Below are positions 7,881-14,859 of a stretch of 16,595 bases of DNA, piece by piece; the stretch's first letter is position 1, and every line of letters starts with the position of its first letter. Below the pieces are notes generated by a model. It saw only the letters and a program-made list of their open reading frames with translations. It was not told the origin of the DNA and did not search any database. Origin of the DNA: JAVKEN01 sp040221415 (GTDB lineage Bacteria; Pseudomonadota; Alphaproteobacteria; Rickettsiales; JABSSG01); NCBI GenBank assembly GCA_040221415.1, contig JAVKEN010000013.1, positions 1 to 16,595 on the forward strand, read 5' to 3'. Position numbers and translations under genes: made by a program.

Positions 7881-9329
7881 TTATTCACCTTCTTCTTTTC
7901 TTTTCTTTTCAAACTCCACAGATAGTTTGGCAACGGATATTAACCACCAAATCATGATTATAACAAATACCCCAAATAGAGCCGGAGCCAGAGAAATCAA
8001 AGTGGCTCCTGATACTAATGACAATAAAGACCACTGTATAAATGCACCTCCAGACTTACCAAACCTTCCACCCATCACATCAGCGGCAGCCTTACCTTTA
8101 CTCTTTAGTTCCTCATCTAAAGGTATGTAAGACATCTCTTTAGTTGCATCAAACAATGAATATTTTGTAGCCTTGCTCAAAATATTTTGTACCGCTCCAA
8201 ACATCACAGCAAAAAATGCTGCTGAGGCAAGTATAAAAGCAAATTGATTCTCAAAGAACTTATCAAAGATTACAAATGAGAAGAACAAAACTCCTGTTAA
8301 GAGAATCATAATTGGTGTCGCGAAAGCTGCAAATCTCCAACTAAATTTTCTCAGTATATAAGAACCTATAAACATGATAATGGTTGTTGCAATACCTGTA
8401 TATATTTGCACTTGCCCCATGAATCCACCCAAGTCTTGAGGATCTGAGAAGTAACTTCCTAATTTCTTCTTCCACACACCCTCGACTAAGTTAATCGATA
8501 TCCCATAACAAATGATCAAAGAAGCTATTAATCCAATATATCTTGATGCCAAAATATATTTAAAGCTTTCCATAAGCCCAGGCTTATTCTTCTTCTTTTT
8601 AGCGCTTGTTCCATTTATAGCATCCTTGGAAGACAGTTTATTACTAATAAGCCAAAGGTTTGCAATCATAATCGCTGCAGCAATAACTACGGAGATAACT
8701 ACACTATCCAGAACCAAAGTCCAGCCAAGTTTCATTTCAGTAAACTGAACCATTATTATTCCTGCAATAATCAGGCCAATTTGCCCAAAGAAACCAAAAA
8801 ATGGATAGAATCTTTTAGCCTGATCAATTGAAACTATCTGGTTTGAAAGTTGCCAGAACATAAGAGATAGCATTACACTCCCCCAAAGCTCTGACATTAT
8901 GTAGAAGCTAGAAAAAGCCCAATTCTCTGCAATCATAAAGATATACCTTAAAACTGGTAAATTTTTCTTCGCCTCTGAAAGATCAGGTTGTATAATTGCT
9001 AAATTAGGAGCTAAAAACAGCATAAAAATAACGAAGAAGCCTGTAAAAAATACAATCAACATATAATATAGCTGCAACCTAGTAAAATAGTCAGCTAGCT
9101 TAGTATACGCAATCATCATAAGAATAGCAGCAGGAAGCACTGCCCATAATTTTAAAGAACTAATCAGCTCAGCACCGACAAACGAAATAACTAAAACATC
9201 TTTAGTATTTCTAAGAATACTGTAGACATAAAGAGTCAAAATAAAATTCAAAGAGATTGCAAAAAACAATTTGTATTCATTCCTATTGACAGGAAATAAA
9301 TTATAAAACTTACTGGTAACGCTATTCAT
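7881..9329 (-). CDS. tlc: ATP/ADP translocase (Tlc/NTT nucleotide transporter)
   Basis: Inner-membrane nucleotide antiporter, about 12 helices, that in Rickettsiales, Chlamydiae and plastids exchanges host ATP for ADP. From the ATG at 9329 it has 482 residues, near the 498 of Rickettsia Tlc1. Family blocks run in order: LRNTKDVLVI (K43), SELWGSVMLSLMFWQ (E147), NLVEGVWKKKLG (E283), KYSLFDATKEMSYIPLDE, KSKGKAAADVMGGRFGKSGGA. The charged residues in these blocks match, as far as I recall, those needed for ATP/ADP exchange in plastid NTT1, which favours ATP/ADP over the uniport or broad-NTP classes. An open frame continues to a TTG at 9395, but the family N-terminus fits the ATG better; neither start has a strong ribosome site. 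First gene of the tlc-porin pair. Confidence 0.95.
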   Translation of the reverse strand: MNSVTSKFYNLFPVNRNEYKLFFAISLNFILTLYVYSILRNTKDVLVISFVGAELISSLKLWAVLPAAILMMIAYTKLADYFTRLQLYYMLIVFFTGFFVIFMLFLAPNLAIIQPDLSEAKKNLPVLRYIFMIAENWAFSSFYIMSELWGSVMLSLMFWQLSNQIVSIDQAKRFYPFFGFFGQIGLIIAGIIMVQFTEMKLGWTLVLDSVVISVVIAAAIMIANLWLISNKLSSKDAINGTSAKKKKNKPGLMESFKYILASRYIGLIASLIICYGISINLVEGVWKKKLGSYFSDPQDLGGFMGQVQIYTGIATTIIMFIGSYILRKFSWRFAAFATPIMILLTGVLFFSFVIFDKFFENQFAFILASAAFFAVMFGAVQNILSKATKYSLFDATKEMSYIPLDEELKSKGKAAADVMGGRFGKSGGAFIQWSLLSLVSGATLISLAPALFGVFVIIMIWWLISVAKLSVEFEKKRKEEGE

Positions 9330-9421
9330 GATCAGACTTATATATGTTGTTAACTTTTGGTTAAGCTTTTTAGAGAAAATCAGCACATCTTGCAACTACT
9401 TTTTTGTGTTTTTTGTTGTTT

Positions 9422-9447
9422 AATCTAAGAGAAAACTACATTAGATT
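9422..9447. repeat. Inverted repeat upstream of tlc
   Basis: AATCTAA (9422-9428) and TTAGATT (9441-9447) form a perfect 7-bp stem with a 12-base loop between the glycosyltransferase stop and tlc. Read on the minus strand it is followed by an A-rich, not U-rich, tract, so it is not an intrinsic terminator for the upstream gene. Confidence 0.5.
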
Positions 9448-9451
9448 GCAA
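9422..9451 (-). promoter_or_regulatory. Candidate promoter of the tlc-porin operon
   Basis: On the minus strand TTGCAA (9446-9451) and TAGATT (9422-9427) are 18 bases apart, each matching four of six sigma-70 positions. Initiation near 9415 would give an A-rich leader of about 85 bases before the ATG at 9329. The -10 lies inside the inverted repeat at the same place. Confidence 0.3.
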
Positions 9452-9453
9452 AA

Positions 9454-10428
9454 TTAGTCATAGAAATCTTGTATGGCTATAGTTTCTGGTCTAACTTTGA
9501 TGAAATAATTATCTCCATTCTCCAATCCCAACCAGACTTTGATTTTATCGACCACAGAATACTTCTTATTTTGAAAAGGAAAAACTGGATTAAAATAGGT
9601 GGCCGGAAAAATAATAGGATTAGTATAAAATGAATTATTCTTTCTGAAATTCTCAGCAAAGTTTAATAAAAATATCCTTCTACTATCAGAAACTTTAATT
9701 CCCCTTTCGTGAGTGAATACAGATTTCATTTTTCTGATAAAAAATCTTATACCTGTGTTGTACTTAGTATAGTCAGCATCATGCATTCTAATCGCCTTGT
9801 CCAAGGTTTCTAAAAACAGCACATTATCAGGAATACTTCCAATAATCGCATTAGTCATCACTGGAATATCGCTCCAATAAACACCCGGCTCTAAACTAGC
9901 AAAAAAATCGTGATTCTCAGTTATACTGTCAAATGGTTTTATGCATTCAAAATCCATGTCCATTACAACCCCACCATATTTGTACAAAAGAAAAAACTCT
10001 ATTATATCTTTCTTGCCACTGTATCTATACTGCATATCTTCGAATAACTTCATATACTTGGTTGGGAAGTTTTCTGCGTTTAATTCTTCCTGAGTCCAGA
10101 GTTTATACTCCCAGTCTGGATGTAATTTTTTACACCCTTCAGCATATTTTTTATAAATTTCTGGCACTGGCCTAGGACCAATCCATATTTGATGAATTAT
10201 TTTAGGAATTTGTGACTGATTATTTTGTGATGAGTAAAAGTTCTTATTAAATAGGTCGCGGTAAAAATCCAAGATTTTTTTACCATCCTGATGCCGCATC
10301 ATGAGCTTGTATTGAGGATAGTTCTCAACACCCATTGATTTATCAAAATCAACCTTTATTAACTTGTCATCAGAGAACGAAGAGTTAGACCAAATCAGGA
10401 AAACCGTTAACAGAAATATATACCGCAT
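9454..10428 (-). CDS. Secreted GT32-type glycosyltransferase with DXD motif
   Basis: A 324-residue protein of the DXD sugar-transferase type (Gly_transf_sug, GT32-like). IPKIIHQIWIG opens the GT-A fold (about residue 74), HPDWEYKLWT follows, and KDIIEFFLLYKYGGVVMDMD carries the metal-binding Asp157 and Asp159. The frame stays open to 10587, but those 53 extra codons overlap the divergent flavoprotein gene and look non-coding. The ATG at 10428 begins a good signal peptide (MRYIFLLTVFLIW, likely cut near SFS/DDK), so I place the start there. Export is odd for an enzyme that uses nucleotide sugars. It may act on surface glycans in the periplasm, or be released into the host. The usual C-terminal H-x-x-x-SW block is not evident. 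Same strand as tlc, 124 bases upstream of its ATG. Confidence 0.8.
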   Translation of the reverse strand: MRYIFLLTVFLIWSNSSFSDDKLIKVDFDKSMGVENYPQYKLMMRHQDGKKILDFYRDLFNKNFYSSQNNQSQIPKIIHQIWIGPRPVPEIYKKYAEGCKKLHPDWEYKLWTQEELNAENFPTKYMKLFEDMQYRYSGKKDIIEFFLLYKYGGVVMDMDFECIKPFDSITENHDFFASLEPGVYWSDIPVMTNAIIGSIPDNVLFLETLDKAIRMHDADYTKYNTGIRFFIRKMKSVFTHERGIKVSDSRRIFLLNFAENFRKNNSFYTNPIIFPATYFNPVFPFQNKKYSVVDKIKVWLGLENGDNYFIKVRPETIAIQDFYD

Positions 10429-10489
10429 CACACCATTGTAAATAAATTTGATACCAATATAATTAAACTCAACTAAATTGTAAAAGAAT

Positions 10490-11026
10490 ATGAAAATTCT
10501 ATTAATGGCAGCTTCTTCTCGCAAGGGGTCGGTAAATAAAAAATTGATTAACGAATCTGAAAAGATACTAAGTACAAGAAATTGCAATTTAGTAAAACTA
10601 GATTTAGAGAATTTCCTCTCTATTGGTTATTCTGGTGACATTGAAGAAAATCAGGGCATACCGGATATAGTAAAAAAATTTGGTGCTGAACTAGAAAAAG
10701 TTGAAAAAGTAATCTTTTCTATACCAGAGTATAACTCATCTTTACCTGGGGTTTTTAAGAACCTAATAGATTGGGTATCAAGGTTACGTCCATCTCCATG
10801 GCAAAATAAAAAAATGCTTATAACAACTGCATCTCCATCAATTCAGGGTGGTAGCAGGTCCCATCTACACGCTCTACATATCTTTCAAGGCTTGGGAGTG
10901 AATGTATTGCCAAGAACCTTAAACTTATCGAATGCTTATGGCCAGTTTGATAGCAATTGCAAGATAAAGGATAAAACCATTTATGCTCTCCTGGATTCAA
11001 TTCTTAAACAATTTTTAGAATTTTAG
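10490..11026 (+). CDS. NADPH-dependent FMN reductase-family flavoprotein
   Basis: Cytosolic flavodoxin-fold oxidoreductase of 178 residues, probably reducing FMN, quinones or azo compounds with NAD(P)H. The phosphate-binding loop near the start reads SSRKGSVN (9-16). The second family motif is PEYNSSLPGVFKNLIDW (79-95), contacting the flavin, and a TASPSIQGG loop (113-121) follows. The length matches the family. The start is the first ATG of the frame; only a weak purine stretch (AAGAA) precedes it. It is divergent from the glycosyltransferase across 61 bases, and its last 4 bases overlap the convergent DMT gene. Substrate is not deducible. Confidence 0.88.
   Translation: MKILLMAASSRKGSVNKKLINESEKILSTRNCNLVKLDLENFLSIGYSGDIEENQGIPDIVKKFGAELEKVEKVIFSIPEYNSSLPGVFKNLIDWVSRLRPSPWQNKKMLITTASPSIQGGSRSHLHALHIFQGLGVNVLPRTLNLSNAYGQFDSNCKIKDKTIYALLDSILKQFLEF
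10999..11022. repeat. Inverted repeat at a convergent gene junction
   Basis: AATTCT (10999-11004) pairs with AGAATT (11017-11022); after one mismatch three more A-T pairs follow, closing a four-base loop. It lies over the last codons of the flavoprotein gene and is followed by TT and the TAG stop. It could serve as a weak terminator for the plus strand, but AT-rich stems arise easily by chance. Confidence 0.4.
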
Positions 11027-12003
11027 ACTGCCTCTTCAACAATTTTTTTTCTTCTCCTCATTTCTTTGCGCATAAGAAGGATGCCTGCCAATGCAACTAA
11101 AGAGTATCCTATAATCGACTTCACATTAGGCATATTGGCAAAGATGATATATCCCAATACACCTGACCAAATTAATTTAAAATATACAAATGGCATTACA
11201 ACTGAGAACTCTCCAAACTTTAATGAATTGAACAACGCTACACTGTGTACTAGATAAAACAACGACATAAGCAGTATTAACTTAAGATGAGACGGCTTTA
11301 TATTAGTGCCATCAAAAGAGATTGTATCTGCTGGCAAATAAAAATCGATACCGAAGACAGAGTGACTTTGCCATTTTAGAAAAGCTACAGGAAAAGCAAA
11401 TAGCGAGGAAAAAAACATTAAGTAAAAAAGTTGTGCTTTGTTAGTGCTTTTTTTTCCTAATTTTTTAATAACTATATTATTACCAACCCAGAACATAGCG
11501 GCAACAAAAATAAAAATGTACCCCCTATCAACTTTACCTTGAAATAAGTTTTGATTAGAAGAGAATATTATTTCTGGCTTAATTATAATCAAAACTCCTA
11601 TCAAACTTATGATTATTGCTGCTCCTTTTGTTTTATTAGCCTTTTCATGAAAAAACAGAATTCCAACTGCAACCAGAATTATTTGCTCGATATTTTGTAA
11701 AACCGTAGCATCAAGCAAATTAACAGTTTGCAGCCCGTACATAAAACATAACGATCCTCCCACACTAAAAAACCCTCTTAACAAATGGACTTTAAAATAT
11801 GGGGTTCTTATATTCTTGATTCCACCATTTTGTAATATCCATGGCAAAGTTAGAATCAAGAGAGTAAATTTATAAAAAAAAACTACATAATTAGATTTAA
11901 TGTCTTGAGTAACAAATTTCGTAGTTGCATAAAGGGAAGAAATAGCTAGTGTGTCTACTAGCATTAGCATAATACCTAAGAGATTATTTTTTTGATTATT
12001 CAT
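11023..12003 (-). CDS. DMT-superfamily (EamA) transporter
   Basis: Inner-membrane carrier of 326 residues with ten hydrophobic helices arranged as two EamA repeats (about 10-140 and 165-310). The first repeat holds the typical GLQTVNLLDATVLQNIEQIILVAVG-like helix pair and ends in IIISLIGVLIIIKP. The second ends in YSLVALAGILLMRKE, followed by a basic C-terminal tail. In Rickettsia a related family member imports S-adenosylmethionine from the host, which makes uptake of a host metabolite a reasonable but unproven role. The upstream ribosome site is weak. Divergent from dut across about 100 AT-rich bases, and overlapping the flavoprotein gene by 4 bases at its end. Confidence 0.88.
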   Translation of the reverse strand: MNNQKNNLLGIMLMLVDTLAISSLYATTKFVTQDIKSNYVVFFYKFTLLILTLPWILQNGGIKNIRTPYFKVHLLRGFFSVGGSLCFMYGLQTVNLLDATVLQNIEQIILVAVGILFFHEKANKTKGAAIIISLIGVLIIIKPEIIFSSNQNLFQGKVDRGYIFIFVAAMFWVGNNIVIKKLGKKSTNKAQLFYLMFFSSLFAFPVAFLKWQSHSVFGIDFYLPADTISFDGTNIKPSHLKLILLMSLFYLVHSVALFNSLKFGEFSVVMPFVYFKLIWSGVLGYIIFANMPNVKSIIGYSLVALAGILLMRKEMRRRKKIVEEAV

Positions 12004-12106
12004 CTTATCGAGTTAGTCGCAATGATTTGTATTGTTTATAACTAATATACATATTTAAATTGATCATTCATATGCTTTTGATATCATTAACAAAAAAAAC
12101 TATAAA

Positions 12107-12559
12107 ATGACAAATAAAATATCCATTAAATTAAAAATTTCCAGCCAGTCAAGAGATCTGCCGATGCCAAAGTATGAAACTTTAGGTAGTGCGGGAATGG
12201 ATTTAATGGCAAGCATTGATGAGTCAATAATTTTGTCTCCCGGTGAAAGGAAATTAATTCCTACAGGACTATCAATAGCACTTCCAGTAGGATATGAAGC
12301 ACAGGTGCGCCCAAGATCTGGGCTTGCAATCAAGCATGGGATGACGGTACTCAACACCCCAGGCACCATTGACTCAGATTACAGAGGAGAAATAATGGTA
12401 ATCCTTGCTAACTTATCAGATGTTGAATTCAAAATTGAAAGAGGCATGAGAATTGCACAAATTGTTTTTGCTCCTGTCACCCGTGGAGAATTTAGTGTTG
12501 TAGATAACCTAGATTCAACAACACGAGGAGAAAAAGGTTTTGGCTCTACAGGCATTTAG
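12107..12559 (+). CDS. dut: dUTPase (deoxyuridine 5'-triphosphate nucleotidohydrolase)
   Basis: Hydrolyses dUTP to dUMP and pyrophosphate, keeping uracil out of DNA and supplying dUMP for thymidylate synthesis; a homotrimer. All five family motifs are present in the usual 150-residue length: AGMDLMA (29-35), RPRSGLA (68-74), NTPGTIDSDYRGE (83-95) with catalytic Asp89 and the uracil-contacting Tyr92, RIAQIVFAPV, and RGEKGFGSTG (140-149). The ATG at 12107 gives the expected N-terminus, but no ribosome site precedes it. Divergent from the DMT gene; ends 10 bases before the end of the convergent membrane protein gene. Confidence 0.97.
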   Translation: MTNKISIKLKISSQSRDLPMPKYETLGSAGMDLMASIDESIILSPGERKLIPTGLSIALPVGYEAQVRPRSGLAIKHGMTVLNTPGTIDSDYRGEIMVILANLSDVEFKIERGMRIAQIVFAPVTRGEFSVVDNLDSTTRGEKGFGSTGI

Positions 12560-12563
12560 CCTC

Positions 12564-12614
12564 TTTGTGTTATTTAGTACCTACGCCCGTTCCAACGCGG
12601 AACAATAACACAAA
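12564..12614. repeat. Nested inverted repeat at the dut / membrane protein junction
   Basis: TTTGTGTTATT (12564-12574) is perfectly complementary to AATAACACAAA (12604-12614). Inside, GTTCC (12589-12593) pairs with GGAAC (12599-12603) around a five-base loop, and this inner stem abuts the right outer arm. The result is a 16-bp stem broken by a 14-base bulge on one side. It spans the last codons and the TAA of the minus-strand gene. Neither strand has a U-tract after it, so it is not a standard intrinsic terminator, though it could stop or protect both messages. Confidence 0.65.
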
Positions 12615-13463
12615 AAAAGTCCAGAAAGAAATAAGAGCAGCAACAGCCAAAATCGCCTTATCATTATTTGCCTGAAGAATTCCAAAAATATTTTCGTCAA
12701 TAATATTTATTTTCAAAACATATACAATCGAAGCAAAATATAGCCCCATCACAGAAACTTTCTTTTGGTCGAATGTATTATTACTCCATAGGTAATCAAA
12801 AAATTTTGCTGAGAATATATTGAATACAATAAATGCCACTTCGAAATATAGAATCACAAATATTGAACTGAATAATGATCTCCCAGCTAACATTCCAACG
12901 GAAATCATCACAATAATAAGCACAAAAAATGCAACATTAAACATCCAAAACAGTTGGAAGAAGCTTTTATATTCTACTGTTCCATGTAAAAAATCGATTA
13001 TCCGCTTCATGAAAGTATTTTTTGACAAAAATATTATGCAGTACCAGTAAATGAACCCTACTATAAAACTAATTAATGTACTTATAGATAGCAGGCTTTC
13101 TTGACTACTGAATACACCACTCAATAAACGAAACAAAGAATAGACCACATAACCAAAGAATATAGACTGCATCTTGATACTTGCAGCGCTAAACTTATAA
13201 CCAAAGGCGGACTGATATATTTTACCTAATAAAATTGATGATATAATTAAAAAGAATTGTTCTTCAAAAAGAAATAAAAACCTTTCTACGGAAGGAAATT
13301 TCACTAATGAGAATACAACGCCAAAGCAAAACAGTATGATGTTAAACTTCACAACACCTTCTAAAATGGACAAGAAACTAATTTTTTTGTTCACTATGCT
13401 TCTCATGTAATTGCTATTGCATCTTTTCATTTTTTTAATTTTCTCGCAATAGATTCTTGACAT
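12570..13463 (-). CDS. Polytopic membrane protein, family not recognised
   Basis: I do not recognise this protein. From the ATG at 13463 it has 297 residues: a basic N-terminal stretch of about 30, then roughly eight hydrophobic helices in pairs, with short polar loops and a C-terminus VGTGVGTK. There are no catalytic motifs or binding signatures that I can name. The frame is open to 13547, but codons above 13463 overlap rpmJ and its promoter and were left out. ATGs at 13430 and 13406 are also possible starts, and no start has a convincing ribosome site. It is divergent from rpmJ and convergent with dut. The long open frame and hydrophobic periodicity support it being real. Confidence 0.7.
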   Translation of the reverse strand: MSRIYCEKIKKMKRCNSNYMRSIVNKKISFLSILEGVVKFNIILFCFGVVFSLVKFPSVERFLFLFEEQFFLIISSILLGKIYQSAFGYKFSAASIKMQSIFFGYVVYSLFRLLSGVFSSQESLLSISTLISFIVGFIYWYCIIFLSKNTFMKRIIDFLHGTVEYKSFFQLFWMFNVAFFVLIIVMISVGMLAGRSLFSSIFVILYFEVAFIVFNIFSAKFFDYLWSNNTFDQKKVSVMGLYFASIVYVLKINIIDENIFGILQANNDKAILAVAALISFWTFFVLLFRVGTGVGTK

Positions 13464-13486
13464 AGCCTTGGTAATTGTGTTAGATA
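13457..13486 (+). promoter_or_regulatory. Promoter of rpmJ-rlmN
   Basis: A perfect -35 TTGACA (13457-13462) is followed after 18 bases by TAGATA (13481-13486) with an extended -10 TG one base before it. Initiation near 13493 would leave a short leader containing GGAAG (13507-13511), five bases before the rpmJ ATG. It is the best-looking promoter in the window. Confidence 0.55.
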
Positions 13487-13516
13487 TGTGGCCTGTTCTT
13501 ATTAATGGAAGTAAAG

Positions 13517-13642
13517 ATGAAAGTTTTATCATCACTAAAATCTGCAAAAAAAAGAGATAAAGACTGTAGAGTCGTAAAACGTAAAGGAAAAATTTACGTT
13601 ATAAATAAGAAGAATCCTCGTATGAAAGCTCGCCAGGGCTAA
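13517..13642 (+). CDS. rpmJ: 50S ribosomal protein bL36, zinc-free form
   Basis: A 41-residue basic protein of the large ribosomal subunit, short enough to be missed by length cutoffs. It begins MKVLSSLKSAKKRDKDCR, continues through RKGKIYVINKKNPR and ends MKARQG. Only one Cys (17) is present, and the CxxC and His zinc ligands of the classical form are absent, so this is the C-minus type usual in Alphaproteobacteria. GGAAG sits five bases before the ATG. rlmN begins one base after its stop, with AGGG of the last codons as ribosome site, so the two are cotranscribed. The gene stands away from other ribosomal protein genes. Confidence 0.95.
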   Translation: MKVLSSLKSAKKRDKDCRVVKRKGKIYVINKKNPRMKARQG

Positions 13643-13643
13643 A

Positions 13644-14720
13644 ATGGCTTTGCTAGACATCACTAATCTGTCTAAGGACGAACTTACAAATCATATAATA
13701 TCTTTAAAACAACAGACATATAGGTCTGATCAAATTTGGTCTTGGGTCTTCAATAAAGGTGTGTCTGATTTTGATAGTATGGATAACTTATCAAAAAACC
13801 TTAGGCAACTACTAAAAGAACATTTTTTCGTTGCAAAACCGGAAGTAACCGCACACCTCATCTCAAATGACGGGACACAAAAATGGCTATTAAAATTTTT
13901 TGATGGCAATGAAGCGGAAATGGTGTACATACCGGAAAAAGACCGAGGCACACTTTGTATCTCTTCTCAGATTGGCTGCACTCTAAATTGCACTTTCTGT
14001 CATACAGGAACACAAAGACTTGTAAGAAATTTAACGTCCGGAGAAATCGTGCAGCAAATTATGATTGCACGAGACTATCTTGATGAATGGCCATCAACAC
14101 AAGAAAAAAGGCTTATATCTAATGTGGTTCTAATGGGCATGGGAGAGCCTCTTTATAACTCTGATAATGTTTTCAAGGCACTGCATACAATCATGGATGA
14201 TGATGGCATTGCGATCTCAAGAAAAAGGATCACATTGTCAACATCTGGTGTGGTTCCAAAGATTATTGATTGCGCAAAAAATTTACGAGTAAATCTTGCG
14301 TTATCATTACATGCCACAACAAATGAAGTTAGAAATAGAATTGTTCCTTTGAATAAGAAATACCCTCTAGAAGCATTAATTCCAGCTGTTATGCAGTATC
14401 AAGAATTGAGCAAATCAAAAAGAATTACTTTTGAATATGTAATGTTAGAAAATATCAACGACTTCTTGGAAGATGCAAAAAGGCTTGTCGAGATTACAAA
14501 AAATATTGAATGTATAGTAAATCTAATTCCTTTTAATCCTTGGCCTGGAACTATTTATCAATGCTCTTCAAATAATAAAATTCATAAATTTGCTAAATTT
14601 CTTCACGACCATAATCAACCAACAACCATTAGAACACCAAGGGGGCAAGACATTTTAGCAGCTTGTGGGCAGCTAAAAAGTCAAAGCCAGAAAACCCCAA
14701 AATATAAAACAAGCAATTAA
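13644..14720 (+). CDS. rlmN: Dual-specificity rRNA/tRNA adenine-C2 methyltransferase RlmN
   Basis: Radical-SAM enzyme that methylates C2 of A2503 in 23S rRNA and of A37 in certain tRNAs. It has 358 residues, normal for the family. The [4Fe-4S] cysteines are Cys112, Cys116 and Cys119 (CTLNCTFC). Cys105 (GTLCISSQ) and Cys341 (ILAACGQL) match the conserved catalytic pair, C118 and C355 in E. coli. The N-terminal accessory domain (1 to about 85) with YRSDQIWSWVF, the SAM-binding GMGEP (near 168-172), TLSTSG and LALSLHA are all present. It is coupled to rpmJ, both serving the 50S subunit, and is followed by a short AT-rich gap and a tRNA gene. Confidence 0.97.
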   Translation: MALLDITNLSKDELTNHIISLKQQTYRSDQIWSWVFNKGVSDFDSMDNLSKNLRQLLKEHFFVAKPEVTAHLISNDGTQKWLLKFFDGNEAEMVYIPEKDRGTLCISSQIGCTLNCTFCHTGTQRLVRNLTSGEIVQQIMIARDYLDEWPSTQEKRLISNVVLMGMGEPLYNSDNVFKALHTIMDDDGIAISRKRITLSTSGVVPKIIDCAKNLRVNLALSLHATTNEVRNRIVPLNKKYPLEALIPAVMQYQELSKSKRITFEYVMLENINDFLEDAKRLVEITKNIECIVNLIPFNPWPGTIYQCSSNNKIHKFAKFLHDHNQPTTIRTPRGQDILAACGQLKSQSQKTPKYKTSN

Positions 14721-14723
14721 AAC

Positions 14724-14752
14724 TTGTATTAATTTGGTTGATCATTTATTAA
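14724..14752 (+). promoter_or_regulatory. Candidate promoter of tRNA-Arg
   Basis: TTGTAT (14724-14729) and TATTAA (14747-14752) are 17 bases apart. Initiation near 14759 would be six bases before the mature tRNA 5' end, a plausible position. Both hexamers match only four of six positions. Confidence 0.35.
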
Positions 14753-14764
14753 TTACTCTCACAT

Positions 14765-14841
14765 GCACCCGTAGCTCAACTGGATAGAGCACTTGACTAC
14801 GGATCAAGAGGTTAAGGGTTCGAATCCTTTCGGGTGCGCCA
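14765..14841 (+). tRNA. tRNA-Arg (anticodon ACG), CCA encoded
   Basis: A 77-base cloverleaf: acceptor GCACCCG/CGGGTGC, D-stem GCTC/GAGC, anticodon stem CTTGA/TCAAG enclosing loop CTACGGA with anticodon ACG, five-base variable loop, T-stem AAGGG/CCTTT with TTCGAAT loop, discriminator G and encoded CCA. A34 would be deaminated to inosine by TadA so that it reads CGU, CGC and CGA. The stems pair fully apart from one G-T in the T-stem. Confidence 0.97.
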
Positions 14842-14859
14842 CATTACACCGCAACTAAA

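Noticed and set aside
12078..12106. TTGATA-N17-TATAAA promoter-like hexamers before dut
   Set aside because: The spacing is ideal, but the -10 abuts the ATG, so transcription would begin inside the gene and lose the start codon. Probably chance in AT-rich DNA.
13464..13547. Extended N-terminus of the unrecognised membrane protein up to 13547
   Set aside because: These codons lie over the rpmJ coding start and its promoter on the other strand; rpmJ is certain, so the overlap is more likely chance.
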